This document shows, piece by piece, positions 9,096-20,650 of a DNA stretch of 64,000 bases. This DNA comes from Macrolepiota albuminosa. Taxonomy: Eukaryota; Basidiomycota; Agaricomycetes; Agaricales; Agaricaceae. The stretch is taken from contig JAMWFC010000005.1 in assembly GCA_027475525.1 (NCBI GenBank), forward strand, positions 1,670,803 through 1,734,802. Direction: 5' to 3'. Under the pieces are notes generated by a model that was not told the origin of the DNA, made no database searches, and worked only from the letters and a program-made list of their open reading frames with translations. The translations under genes were made by a program, and so were the position numbers. The first letter of the stretch is position 1. Every line of letters begins with the position of its first letter.

Positions 9096-12000
9096 TTACA
9101 AATTGTAATCTGCCAAAAATGAGGAGGAATATTCTGAACATTCTGAAATTGCCAAAAATTTCGCAATATCTGGATATTTCTGCAGTCTGGCCAAATCTTG
9201 GGCAGTCTGCCCTTCTTTATCTGAGAAATAAAATTTTGAAAAAATAGTGCCTAAATCAAAATGCATTGCTCACTTTTGGTATGCATATTTGCTTTATGGT
9301 TAAGGAGAAGCTCAAGGAGGGCTTTTTTCCCTTTTGCAGCTGCTAAATGGAGAGGAGTCTGCCCATGCTCATCTGCAGCAACATTATAGATTTTTCTGTA
9401 ATACTTGATCAGATAGATACTTTACCTTGAGCATGCACATCTGCATTGTGCTGAAGAAGGAGCTCAACAATGTCTTTATTTCCAGCATCAATTGCCACAT
9501 GCAATACAGTTTGTTGATTCTTGTCTGTAAAATCCATATATTTGTGTAATTACCAAGTATATCAAGCACTTCACCTTTAGCATGTATATCTGCATTGTAC
9601 TCAAGAAGAACTTCAACAATTCCAGACTCTTCACTTACAAACCCTGTGAATGGATTTGATACTGTCAAATGAAGTGCAGTCTGCTCATTTTTGTCTGCAA
9701 AAATATGAGCTTGTTTATAAAATCCAGGTCCTGGTGTACACTTTACCTTTGACATCTACATCTGCATTATACAAAAGAAGAAGTTTGACAACATTAAAAT
9801 GCCCATTCTTTGCTGCAATGTGAAGTGCAGTTTGTTTGTTTTGGTCTGCAGAAATAATTGTAATATAAACAGGCTATAGTAGGCACAAGTCTTACTTTTT
9901 ACATTGATATCTGCATTATATCTAAGAAGAGAGTTGACAGTTTCTTCATGCCCTGCCCATGCTGCTAAATGAAGAGCAGTCTGCCCATTTGTATCTGTGA
10001 GAATGCTGTAAGCTAAGTGAGTTTAATTCCAAAGATACCTCACCTTGGATGTGCACATCTGCATTCCAGTGAAGAAGAAGCTCAACAGTATTTTTTTGCC
10101 CTTTCCATGCTGCTAAATGAAGAGGATTCCACTCATTCTTGTCTGAAAACACACTTGATCAATTATAAAGTGGGTTTTACTTATGAGCACACACTTTTAG
10201 CATTTATATCTGCATTCTTCTCAAGAAAAAGGTAAACAATGTTTTGATGCCCATTGCCTGCTGCTACATGAAGTGCAGTTTGTCCATATATGTCTGTAAA
10301 AGCACTTTAATCAGTCCTTCAAAAGCTGACCCAGCAAGTACCTCACCTTTAGCATGTATATCTATATTGTATTGAAGTAGAACTTTGACAATGCCTTTAT
10401 GCCCTTCTGATCCTGCAAAGTAAAGAGCAGTTTGATTTTTATTATCTGGCAAAAAATTGTCAATTCTGAAAAACACTTAGTTTTAGCACCTCACTTTTGA
10501 TATGGACATTTGCTTTTTTCTCAACTAAAAGTTTAACAGTATTTTCATGTCCATTCTGAGCTGCTAAATGGAGTGGTGTTTGTTCAAATTTGTCTGGAGA
10601 GAGATTGAGCCTGGTAGGAGTTGATTTTAATAAGTTTCCTACCTTGTGCATCAATTTTTGCATCATATTCAAGGAGAAGCTTGACAACATCATTGTTTCC
10701 CCTCTCTGCTGCTAAAAAAAGTGCAGTCTGCCCATTTTCATCTGTAGGAATAGTATCAGCTCTGGAAAAACTGCTTACACAAGACACTCACCTGTGACAT
10801 GTACATCTACATTGTGCTTAAGCAGAAGTCTAACAGCCTCATTCTTGCCTTCTTTCACTGCCAGAAACAGTGCTAAAGATGCTTGACTTGGATGCCTCTT
10901 AAGAAGAAACTTCATTGAAACTGTATACTTTGAAGCTGCAGCCAGATAAATTTGCTTGGTGATATCTGCAACGAGAACCAATTAGCACTTAATCATTAAA
11001 ATGGACACAAACTATTGTTACCTGTTTTGTTCACATATTCATATATAGCATACTGGCATTCTTGCCTTGCAGCTAAAATAAAAGCAGTTTCTCCCTTCTT
11101 ATCTGCCATCAAATTTATCAGTACTACAAGAATATCATGCATATTCTGACAACATACTTGGTACATCTGGATTGGCACCATTTTCATATAATAGTTGCAT
11201 CATTTCCCAATCCCCCTCTTTAGATCTATTGCGAAGTAGTGCATCTGTTTAAATTACAATAGTTAGACCTGTCATAATTTATGTCCTAATAATATGCTTA
11301 CGAAGATCACATTTATCTGCTCCAAAGTCAAGCAGAATCTGAACCATTCCCTTGGCCCCATTAACTACACCAAGTAAAAGATGCCTTTTTTGTTCATCTT
11401 GACCAAAGATTGATCGAAGTATATTATAGGAAGGAACAAGAAGAACAAGGAGAGCAAGAATCTGACCAAATGTCCAGTTATTTTCAACTGACCCCACTAG
11501 GTGCTTATTATCTGATATTAGCCCTTCGATGAAAGCCAATATCAGAATATCTATCAGGCCAATCATTGCTAATCGCAGCATCACCTGAGACCTGCTTTTG
11601 AAGGCAGGAGAAGTTACCGAAGCAATGGGTAGAGCAAGATTTAGAAAAGGAGTTGAAAAACTGCTGTAAAGCACAATGGAAAATGTTTCCCATCTGCCTG
11701 ATAGAAGTGATACCCCCACACCACAAATGACGACTGTTACTCCTGATTGGAAAGATAGATCTGAGCTTTCGAAAGTGGATGAACGGGTAAAAAACCAGAC
11801 GTTAATAGCAGTGTTACTCCTGATTGGAAAGATAGATCTGAGCTTTCGAAAGTGGATGAACGGGTAAAAAACCAGACGTTAATAGCAGCTATCAATGATA
11901 AATGGAGAGAGCCGATGATGATGACAGGCTTCCTCAGCAATATTCTTGTTTCAGCCGATAGCCATCGGTGTAGTAGTCGTTTCATTTGACCTCCAGATTC

Positions 12001-12579
12001 AACCTGGGCAGGATCCAGATTTCCAGTCTCTTGGTCCACCTCCAAGCTTTTATCCACATTTTCCTGACACCCAGATTCCTCGTGTGTTTTGTTCTTTGCT
12101 CTCTCCTTGTTTACCAAAAAGCAGAAACCCTTCAAGGCCTCCATCATCCGACTAATCCACCAATACCAAGGCCTCCTAGCAACCCACTCAACATCATCCA
12201 GAGACCTGTCTTCATCCTGTTTCTGTTGTAGTGTGAGATGTGCTCTTCGGAATGCATATAGAAAGAGATAGATGAACAGATTGGTGCTGTTCATCCAGCT
12301 AAGGCCCAGTAAAATTAAAACATCATAGCTTGTAATGTTGTGGTCCTTGCTAGCCTGGATGAAGGCCGAGATGAGAATGGCCAGAGCAGTGATGAGTATC
12401 GCAGTGGACTGAGCCTCCAAGCTTTTAAGCTCAGTAAATGTAATTTTGCCATCCCAAAGGGCTATAACGGCTGGCAAAAGGCTGAGAAAGTTCTGAATAT
12501 AGATTGCAACCCGTACACCAATGCCAGACATGTCCGGATTGGGGGTTATAAAACAAGTGACGTTCGATAGCGCGGACAT
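9096..12579 (-). pseudogene. Membrane-ANK family copy 1, frameshifted by 77 bp duplication
   Basis: Starts with MSALSNV at 12579 and ends in a TAA at 9096-9098. It is nearly identical to the intact copy at 51190-54620: the same membrane-domain first exon followed by phase-1 ANK exons down to the same terminal repeat. Two lesions distinguish it. A 77 bp tandem duplication in the first exon (11735-11888) shifts the frame between the two halves of the membrane domain, and 24 bp (8 codons) are missing in the third exon near 11046. The downstream ANK exons keep their splice sites and frame. It therefore looks like a recently inactivated duplicate, unless the duplicated 77 bp is a sequence or assembly error. 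Confidence 0.85.
11735..11888. repeat. 77 bp perfect tandem duplication
   Basis: TGTTACTCCTGATTGGAAAG... runs 11735-11811 and repeats without change at 11812-11888. The paralogue at 53857 onward has one copy. 77 is not a multiple of 3, so the coding frame is lost. Confidence 0.95.
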
Positions 12580-12744
12580 GATCAGAAAAGGTGTGCGCTG
12601 AGGGGAGTTGAAAGATTTTTTGGGTGCTCAGAGATGGTGGTGAGACGTGAAGAGCAGGTTGCGTGGTAAGATCAACAGTCTATGTTAGTCATACCACTTT
12701 TCTGTGGCAGTTCAATCATCTTTAATCATCAGTGTCAAGTATCG
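12580..12744 (-). promoter_or_regulatory. 5' flank of ANK copy 1
   Basis: The sequence just upstream of the ATG (GATCAGAAAAGGTGTGCGCTGAGGGGAGTTGAA) is shared by all six ANK genes, up to about 150 bp, including the TTGATCTTACCACGCAACC-like box read on the gene strand. It is probably the core promoter and 5' UTR. Confidence 0.5.
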
Positions 12745-13220
12745 ATCTGAGCTTGCCCTACCTCTTTCAACAACGCTCGCTTTCCCACACTCGTTCGTAG
12801 ACCTCCAAATTCTACACGAACCCCTCCTCCTCGCAAGCGCGTGCGTGTCCTTCCTCCTTCCAATGGGAGGTGATCTATGCTCCTGTACCACCAACACCCT
12901 CTCCTCGCGCCGGGTCGCCATGTGCCTCACGCAGTATGCTCGCTCGATGCATAGTAGATACACCTTCAAAGCTTCAAGCTTCAAAGGCGGAATGAGATCT
13001 AGAGGAGACGTTCTCCAGCTCCATTGACCTTGCCCTCGCACGGGCCGGGTATCCACACTACACTATACTACACCAGCATCCCTTTCCACGAGGCTCTTAG
13101 AGAACGGCACGGATATATCAAGATTCCAAGAGTTCTGTTCTTCAGCTTCATGCTTAAAGCCTTGGCCAATTGACCAACTTCCCCGTCGCCTGGATACTCG
13201 CTAAACGTGATGTACTAATA
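12745..13220 (+). repeat. Repeated module P, copy 1
   Basis: GC-richer block matching 54785-55258 almost exactly and 27142-27620 more loosely. One frame of the 3' part reads HEALRERHGYIKIPRVLFFSF and LKALA, and ends SPGYSLNVMY before a stop, in all three copies but with different breaks. It is likely a gene remnant. I do not recognise the protein. Confidence 0.5.
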
Positions 13221-13309
13221 CTGTGCATACATCGGCCCAGACACTCTCAATGGACACGGACACGGACACGGACATTGAAATTGACATGAGCACGATTTCT
13301 GACTATATA

Positions 13310-14060
13310 TATATACATCGAGTCCTTCTCAGCTGCCGAATCGCTCGCATCCAAAGGACAGTACAAGGCCTTCGGCGTCCAAAAGCCCACCTCACCGAAT
13401 CAACAAAATCACTTCGCCAAAGCAGCAAAACCCACACGCGCCTGCTGCCGTAACCATCTCCATACGCGAATCATCGTAATCTCAAGAAAAAAATCCAAGC
13501 ACAACTGTACATTCCTCTACTCCACGTGGCTATCAAACACTTGTTTCTTTCTCTTCAGAACCCGTCCCCGCTGAGAGACGCGCTCAAGGCTGGGTGTCCA
13601 AGTTCGTCTTGGAACGGAAGTGGCAGGTGGGGTACAGCCTTGGACGTAATTAACATGTTGTGATGAGGTGGGCTGTTAATGGTTTCAAGGATGTAAGAAG
13701 GGGCAGCAGTGCTTTCACAACGCGGAAAAATGAAACTGAGGTGAAACCTGGAGACGGAGCAACTCGTGTTGGACTGGATACCTTTGCTACCACAACCCAC
13801 CAGGTGGTGCCAAAGCCCTCACTTAGGCTTTGTTCCTGGATCTTACTGGCACTTTCAATGTCGGAGCACCAGTGAGTTATCACAGCCTCTCGTCCTCTCC
13901 CTTTTTTAATTGTTCTGCAAGTTCGACTCTTTGACCCCGAAACAGGTACAGGAATCATCGATCTCGACCAGGGAGCCACACTTCAATGAGGAGATAATTG
14001 AAAAACGGTGGTGCGTGGGTGATGCAAGGCATAGGATTGGGATGTAGTAGAGAAGTGGTG
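13310..14060 (+). repeat. Module M, copy near CAT
   Basis: Upstream half (about 13310-13830) and downstream half (about 13830-14060) of module M, corresponding to about 55360-56110. The CTTCTCAGCTGC and KFVLE-type segments are present. No intact frame. Confidence 0.6.
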
Positions 14061-14233
14061 AAAAATTGTATGTTTTACCATGTTCTTTACTTGTCCATAA
14101 ATATAAATTAAATCAATCATGCGCATTACATATACAGTGTGCTTGCAAGATACTTATGACAAAGTCTTGCTAGTATGCGCGATCTATTTCCAGCGCTTAA
14201 AAAGTTGCAGTCCCGTGCTGGTGCCCAAGTTCG

Positions 14234-16173
14234 ATGCTCCGTGCAGCTGCTCGTCGTTCTCTCAGAATCCCAGCCATGGCCAAGAACTCCCACACATACA
14301 CTGCTGACCCTGCTGCGCCCCCCATGCTGCGTTTCCAGGCGTCCCTGCCTCCGCTGCCTGTCCCTGCCCTCGAGTCCACCGTTGCCAAGTACCTCGAGAC
14401 TCTGACTCCCCTGCTGACCCCGACCCAGCTGGAACACAGCAAGTCCCTCGCCGCCGCCTTCCTTGCGTCGCCGCAGTCGTCTGTGCTCCAGCAGCGGCTC
14501 AAGGAACGCGCAGCCGCAGTGGGCGACAACTGGCTCAGCGAGTGGTGGGACGACGTCGCCTACCTCGGCTACCGCGACCCCGTCGTCGTCTACGTCTCCT
14601 ACTTTTACGTCCACCTAGCCCATCCCGCGCGCACCACTGCGCCCTCTGCCGCCGCACAGCTCATCAAAGCCATGCTGCCCTTCCGCGCCCTCGTCGAGTC
14701 TGGCACTCTCGAGCCCGAAAAAGTCCGCGGCGCGCCCCTCTGCATGGCCTCGTACAAATGGCTCTTCCACTCCTCGCGCTACCCCGTCATCCCCTCTGAC
14801 ACCGCCACAAAGTTCCCCGCCGCGACACACAACCACATCGTCGTCATGCGCAAGAACCGCTTCTTCGTCGTGCCCCTCGCCAACCCCGCCACCGGCGCCG
14901 AGCTCTCCGCCGCCGAGCTCGAGCTCCAGTTCACCCGCATCGCCGCCGCCGCCACCACCCCCGGCGTCCCCGTCGGCGCCCTCACGTCTGACAACCGCGA
15001 CACCTGGACCCACGCCCGCGAGGCCCTCCTCGCCATCCCCGGCAACGCCGAAACAGCCCAGCTCATCGAGAGCGCGATGATCGTCGTCTGCTTGGACGAC
15101 TCGGCCCCCATCACCCGCGAGCAAATCTCCTGGTCCTCCTGGGTCGGCGACGGTCGTAACAGGTGGTTCGACAAGCACCAACGTGAGTGTCTTTTTCTTT
15201 TTTCATACTCTTCCTCACCAACCCCCCAGTCATCGTCTACGAAAACGGCCGTTCCGCGTTCTGCGGCGAACACTCTTGTATGGACGGCACGCCCACACTG
15301 CGCATGAACGAATACATCCTCGCCTCTCTCTCCCACGGCAAAGTCGATCTCGGCCCCTCAACCGCCTGCACCTCCCTCCCCTCCCCAACCGAAATAACCT
15401 TCTCTACCTCCTCCACCGTGCTCGGCCTAATCGACCAATCCCTCAGCGCATACGACACGCTCGTATCCTCGCACGATCTCCAAGTACAGCACTACGAAGG
15501 GTACGGCAAAAACCTCATGAAATCCCACTCCATCTCGCCCGACGCCTGGGCGCAGCTCACCAAACAGCTCGCGTACCACAAACTCACAGGACACATGGCC
15601 GTGACGTACGAGTCTGCGCAAACACGCAAGTTCCAGCGCGGGCGCACCGAGACCATCCGCTCACTCTCATCCGAAGCGCGCACCTTTGTCGAAGCGATGC
15701 TCTCCTCCCCTCTCTCCTCCCCTTCCTCCGCGACACACACCCCACAGGCGCTGCGCGCGCTATTCCGCGCCGCCGCAGCGCGCCACATGCAGTACGGCGC
15801 GTGGGCCGCGGACGCACAGGGCGTCGACCGGCACATGTTCGGGCTCAAGCAATGTGTGCGTAAAGACGAAGGCGAGCACGTGCCCGAGTTCCTTACCGAC
15901 TCTGCCTTCGCCAGATCAAGCCACTGGGAGCTCAGTACGAGCCAGCTTAGTAGTCCGTTCTTTGATGGATGGGGGTACGGCGAGGTCGTACCTGATGGGT
16001 ATGGCCTGTCGTATTCGATTGGCGATGATTATGTGCGCTGGACGATTACGTCGAAGAAGAGACGGACGGAGGTGTTTAAGCATTATTTGGCGGAGGCCGC
16101 GACGGAGATTAGGGATATGATGGAGGCGGCGCGCAAGGCGGATTTGGAGCAGGAGAAAAAGGGGAAGTTGTAA
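14234..16173 (+). CDS. Carnitine O-acetyltransferase
   Basis: Two exons, 14234-15182 and 15230-16173, with a 47-nt phase-1 GT-AG intron; 630 residues. It belongs to the choline/carnitine acyltransferase family and exchanges acetyl groups between CoA and carnitine to move acetyl units between peroxisome, cytosol and mitochondrion. The catalytic His is H331 in GEHSCMDG. The carnitine/CoA motif S552-T553-S554 lies in WELSTSQ, and the YEGYGKNLMK, RTETIRS and VPDGYG motifs of the family are all present. The first 14 residues (MLRAAARRSLRIPA) look like a mitochondrial presequence. A second ATG follows at 14276, and the protein ends in GKL, close to a type 1 peroxisomal signal. This suggests two start sites and dual targeting, as known for yeast Cat2. 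CpG-rich and intact, it is the parent of three damaged relatives in the window. Confidence 0.93.
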
Positions 16174-16420
16174 AAAGTAGACTACTAGAGGGTTTTATAT
16201 ACCATGGCTAAAAGGATAGAATTTGAGTACATACATCACATCACGTCCAACCGTTGTATTCTTCAAACTTCAAGGACAAAAAACACACCAGCACCTTTCT
16301 ACGATGCTTGCAGAAAAGAGTTTCTGTTCTTTGTACCCCTACCAATTTCCACTTAACCAATCCCCCCCACCTGCACCCCCTGATAACTCGTCAAACGTGT
16401 CATAACAATTTAAATACATC
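16174..16420. other. CAT 3' flank
   Basis: Shares AAAAAGTAGACTA and ACCATGGCTAAAAGGATAGAATT with the flanks at 94-150 and 49351-49400. It is probably the 3' UTR and terminator of CAT. No gene. Confidence 0.5.
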
Positions 16421-16848
16421 GAGCCCTCTGCCCACACACCGACGACTTATCTCGCCCTTCTTCACACAACACCCTTACTTACGTGCCAACAAGCTCGCTC
16501 GCATCGCATCCAAGGACAGCACAAGGTTTTTGGACGCCGAAAGCCACCTTGCCGAATCAAGCAAAACCACATATTCGAATCATCGCAATCTCCTCAAAAA
16601 ATCCAAGCACAACTTCACATTCCTCTCCCCCCCCCCTCACTTGCTCTACCCGCAGAGCCCGGCCGGCATGTGCTTCCCACTGCCCATTATCATCTAAGTG
16701 AGTTATCACAGACTCTCGTCCTCGCCCTTTTTTAATTGTTCCACAAGTTCGACTCTTTGACCCTGAAACAGGTACAGGAATCGTCAATCTTGACCAGGGA
16801 GCCACGTAGACCTCAATGAGGAGATAATTGAAAAAACGGTGGTGCGTG
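16420..16848 (+). repeat. Module M, shortened copy
   Basis: Upstream half at about 16420-16690 and downstream half at about 16695-16848, compressed by a deletion between CACTGCCCATTATCA and GTGAGTTATCACAG. The LARIASK segment is present at about 16490-16520. Confidence 0.6.
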
Positions 16849-17029
16849 TGTTGAAGTCGACACTAGATAACACAGGATACGGTAAGTATCCGATCTACAG
16901 TACTTATAGTTTTAGTATGGGTATGTATGATTGGTTCACCCTCAGACTGTGTAAAATCAGCTGAGGGTGCACGTTAGGATATAGGTGAATATATATACAA
17001 TTTACGCTGCATTGTTTTGTGTCTCGACA
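16849..17029. mobile_element. Possible solo LTR or LTR fragment
   Basis: Starts TGTTGAAG and ends TCGACA. It contains CACCCTCAG at 16937-16945 and its reverse complement at 16961-16969, a hairpin that also occurs in the better LTR candidate at 19917-20120. No clear target duplication, so the boundaries are uncertain. Confidence 0.35.
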
Positions 17030-17918
17030 ATGGGCTGTGATTGGTGTGACGGCAGCATATTGTCAAACGAGTCTATTCGTGTACGAATATAATAGAATAA
17101 GTATCTGGAGAGTGGGAAATCGTAAGATGCTCCATCTCCAGTTGGGCTCGATATAATGTAGCATCATAATAATGAGACATGAGCGTCATGGGTGAGTAAT
17201 CAATATGAGGATTTTAAGACATGTACGAAATAATGAAAACATACGAATAATAGCGTAATATATGATGCTCGTGTTTGGCAAACAATCCGGAGTCACTGGG
17301 CATTACCTTCAATAAGATCCTCGTCGGTTTGGTCCTTTTCATGGCCATTGCCATCGACACGAAACACGTCGCCGGTATGAGACTGCGTCTTGCGATGTAG
17401 GCCTCTTTTTTCTGTCCCTACGCACCACGTCGTTCCTCTGATTTGTCACATCTAACTTAGAAAAGAGTTGTATTAGTCGATGTCCAGCACCGCGCTCGTG
17501 GGCCCTTTTTGACGGAGATCTAGGCGTGTCACGTCGAGAACCACCCACTAGCAAGTCCTCACAGCTGCTCTTAATGACTCGGACAAGAGACAGCAATTGA
17601 ATTTAGACAGTAAGTACACATTTCATAGAATGACTTAAGGAAATCGTGGAATGACAAAACAGGCTTTCAGATTCGGGTTCGCGAAGCTAAATCAAGGGAG
17701 CTATTACAGAACCTCGTACACCTCCAGGCATATCCATCCTGGAATTATAGTATTCGCTCTAACCTCGTCTACGAAAGGCATATGCTTAATTCGTCGATGA
17801 TGTGGATCAAGAACGTACCTGTGATGATTTTAGCTGCCTATTCCTTGAAAAACTCTTGCATGGCCATTTGGTTCTCTGGGTCATTTACCACTAATCCTAT
17901 TCGATTCAAGGTCAATTC
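17030..17918. other. No gene recognised
   Basis: About 890 bp of mixed composition between the LTR-like piece and the secreted-protein gene. Only short, uncharacteristic frames are present. The last part is probably the 3' UTR of the minus-strand gene. Confidence 0.4.
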
Positions 17919-18711
17919 CTAGTAGATTATAGAACCCTGGTAGGTGAATTCAATCTTACCTGACGAGACTTTCACCTGGAGAGTATTTGAGCGAATGGTG
18001 CCGGATTTTTCTCCTTTAAGGTTCTGTAACCCAGGATCCGGGAATTTAAGCCACACATCACCATCTCCATCTGTCGTACCAGAATCCACGGTTACACCAG
18101 CGATCGGGTTTCCATTTGATCCATCTGTAACATGGAACTTGTTTGAAGAATTCACAACGACTTCTTTGGGGCCATCCAAACGCAAGGCTATTTGTCCGGA
18201 AGGGCAAAACGCCCATAAAACCTCATCTCCCTCCTTGACCTCTAGCTGGCAACCTCCTTTCTGGGCAAATGTATAGTTGACATACAGGAACCAGTATTTC
18301 GGTAGAGTAGTACTAGTTGATGCCGGTACATGACCAATCTGGGTCCAAAAATAGTCTTCGTATTCCAGGTTCCAAGTTCTAGAGAATCAAGTCGATATAG
18401 GCTAAAACCGCTACAGGAGGTAAGGCTCACCCATTCCATGTGAAGTTTCCGGCCTTGGAAGCATCGTCAAGCGCAGCTGTTGCCACTGGAACAGGATGAG
18501 GATGTGCTTGGTTATTGGTACCGTCGCAAAGGTGTTTGTCTTGAGAAATCGGATCTACAATGTGACCTTGCGTGGAAACATCTACATCATAGAGAGTTGA
18601 GACGTCGCCCTCGATGCGTACATTGACTTTCACAGGCTCGTTGTCACAAGACACTGCAGGGGCGAGAACAACAAAAAAGCAGGCGAGCAAGTTAAGTGCA
18701 TACAGGACCAT
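17919..18711 (-). CDS. Secreted DUF4430-like protein
   Basis: Two exons on the minus strand: 18711-18431 and 18378-17919, intron 52 nt, phase 2. Together 246 residues. Residues 1-22 (MVLYALNLLACFFVVLAPAVSC) are a clear signal peptide. The body has the order seen in fungal DUF4430/transcobalamin-C-like proteins: VNVRIEGDVSTLYD, a CDGTNNQAHPHPVPVATAALDDA block, then TWNLEYEDYFWTQIG, YWFLYVNYTFAQKGGC and GDEVLWAF. The last 90 residues look like an added beta-sandwich (KFHVTDGSNGNPIAGVTV). Asn-Xaa-Thr sites (NFTW, NYTF) fit an extracellular glycoprotein. The function of these proteins is not known; the family name is from recall of the motif pattern. It appears single-copy in the window. Confidence 0.8.
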
Positions 18712-18931
18712 GGGTGATTGCTTTCAGTTGTGTCTCAAGCTGCTTTTAAGTTAAGGATGCATTGATGAAGAACCGCTGCCCTTACTTGGCTGAAGCGTAA
18801 GAACGCTTTTTTAGTTTAGATTGAAACTTTTCATAACGATGGTTGTCTCACACCCTTACGATATATAGGATGCTAGACCTAATTACAAGGGTGAAATATC
18901 AGCAAATGCACAGTGCTAGCTGTATTCGCAC
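18712..18931 (-). promoter_or_regulatory. Upstream region of secreted-protein gene
   Basis: About 220 bp between the ATG and the tandem repeat array, including CACCCTTACGATATATAGGATG with a TATA-like ATATATAG near 18862. It is the likely promoter. Confidence 0.35.
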
Positions 18932-19174
18932 TTCAGCGAACCACAAAAAAGCCTTAGCTGATCCGAATTCTTCAGCGAACCAAAAAGAAGCCTTATGTAG
19001 CTGATCCGAATTCATTGAACCAAAAAGAAGCCTTATGTAACTGATCCGAATTCTTCAGTGAACCAAAAAGAAGCCTTATGTAGCTGATCCGAATTCAGTG
19101 AACCAAAAAGAAGCCTTATGTAGCTGATCCAAATTCTTCAGTGAACCAAAAAGAAGCCTTGGCTGATCCGAATT
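18932..19174. repeat. Minisatellite, ~6 units of 39-43 bp
   Basis: Units read CTTCAGTGAACCAAAAAGAA then GCCTTATGTAGCTGATCCGAATT. Start-of-unit variants (CTTCAG, CATTG, CAGTG) and an optional ATGTA give lengths of 39-43 bp. It lies directly upstream of the secreted-protein gene. Confidence 0.85.
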
Positions 19175-19916
19175 GGATTGATCACCGTAAACGCGGGTTC
19201 CGAGGGTAAGAAGTCTTTTCAAAAATCCGAAAAATTTGGTTCAGCTTCCTTACCTGAACAAAGTGAGAGGATTGAACCTTGCATTCTCTATACATATTTG
19301 GAGGCCTAACTAAATGAAGTGAGGTTGGAGTAGAGGTTGAGTTACTTATACCAAAGTTACAGACCCACCCATGACATATACTCCAAGTGTTACTGAGAGA
19401 CAAACACCAGTAGTGGCCAGAGCAAAAGCCACTGTTCAGCTTGCTTTGGCCTCTGGTTGGTACAAGTTTTATTCTATCATAAAATGTGGCTATCTACACA
19501 GAGAGGTGTGGCAAGTAAAATAAAATCTAATAGAACTGTGACAAGCTAGTGTAGTTGCTATCAGAGAAAGTTCTCTCTGACAAGTAAGTTTCTTACCTAG
19601 GGAGAGGTTGTTGATAGGCTTCTGCTTGGGCTGAGCACCTCACTAGACAAGACACACCTAATATCATCAGTCAATCTGGAGACTTAGACTATCTTTTTGG
19701 CTCAGCTTATTGATATGAATTTTATAAGTTTACTTATAAGGCAAAAGTAGTCTTAATGGAATTTTTTATTTCAAGTCAACTTTAATTCACTAAAATTGTG
19801 GGGCTCAGTTACTTGCATGCACACTTTGTGATAGTGATGTATAGGTTTAATTGATTTATTTCAAATAAACTTAAAAGTGCACTCAAAAATGTGTCAAATA
19901 GTATTATCACTAACTC
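19175..19916. other. No gene; contains a dispersed repeat
   Basis: About 740 bp. The part at 19610-19700 (GATAGGCTTCTGCTTGGGCTGAGCAC...CTGGAGACTTAGA) resembles 37845-37920 in the AT-rich spacer, so a transposon fragment is likely. No coding potential found. Confidence 0.45.
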
Positions 19917-20120
19917 TGTTGGTAAACATGAGAAACTTCAACATATCACACATCACATTGTCACATTGTCACACCACTGTTGTCCGGTACCTTTCTTTCT
20001 TCCTTTCTTCTCATTGTTAATTTACCTTACCCTCTCCTTTGTTACTCACACATATTTATACTGCTACCTACTACACAGCACCCTCAGTTCCTTATACAAA
20101 ACTGAGGGTGAGTTCCAACA
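19917..20120 (-). mobile_element. Candidate solo LTR, 204 bp
   Basis: Perfect TGTTGG...CCAACA ends. Flanks AACTC and TACTC agree at 4 of 5 positions, as expected for an old 5 bp target duplication. Read on the minus strand it has the hairpin CACCCTCAG (20079-20087 with 20102-20110 on plus) just inside the end and a TATA box GCAGTATAAATATG (20051-20064). Copia-type LTRs look like this. Confidence 0.55.
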
Positions 20121-20650
20121 TACTCATTACAATACGTACAGAACACTAATTGCACTTAGACAGATTAACTTACTACAATTCTGTATAGATGCTTGAATCA
20201 GGTCTTTCATTCTAACAGGTTATGGGCCTTTACTGTGTCAATTGAAACAACACAAGTTGAAATCCCCTGTTCTATCACACCTATCACATTCCGGGTCCTG
20301 AATTCCCGATCACTCACATCCTTGACTATAGCTTGATCCTATTCTCATGCAACACTCTAGAATCTCTTTGTTCCACTTCCCCCACTCTCAGAAAGACACG
20401 CAATAAGCTCCATTCTCTTGACTGTCTCCCCAGCCAGGACCGCTTACCCTTCCATGACTTCCATGATCTCCAACAATGCTGTGTTCCTGTGAATCTGCCC
20501 TGCCAAGCTCAATGCCCACTGGCCAGCTTCCGAGATCCTCTTTGATCGAACCACAGGAGAGTTTACGAAATGGACCACAAAGCTGGAAATCTTTCTTCAG
20601 CAAAGCGGCCTGGACCGATACATCTTCACCCCAGAAACTACGAGGTTGTG
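20121..20650. other. No gene recognised
   Basis: About 530 bp. No protein or RNA signal found. It joins module M at about 20640. Confidence 0.4.

Noticed and set aside
9400..11200. Regularly spaced repeats that could suggest a CRISPR array
   Set aside because: Spacing is about 150 bp, the repeats diverge and translate as ankyrin repeats with splice sites between them, and the context is eukaryotic.
14615..15181. Long minus-strand frames opposite CAT
   Set aside because: Shadows of the GC-rich CAT coding strand, Gly/Ala/Val-rich without motifs.
17339..17596. 85-codon minus-strand frame
   Set aside because: Composition is not protein-like (Arg/Ser-rich), with no supporting signals.
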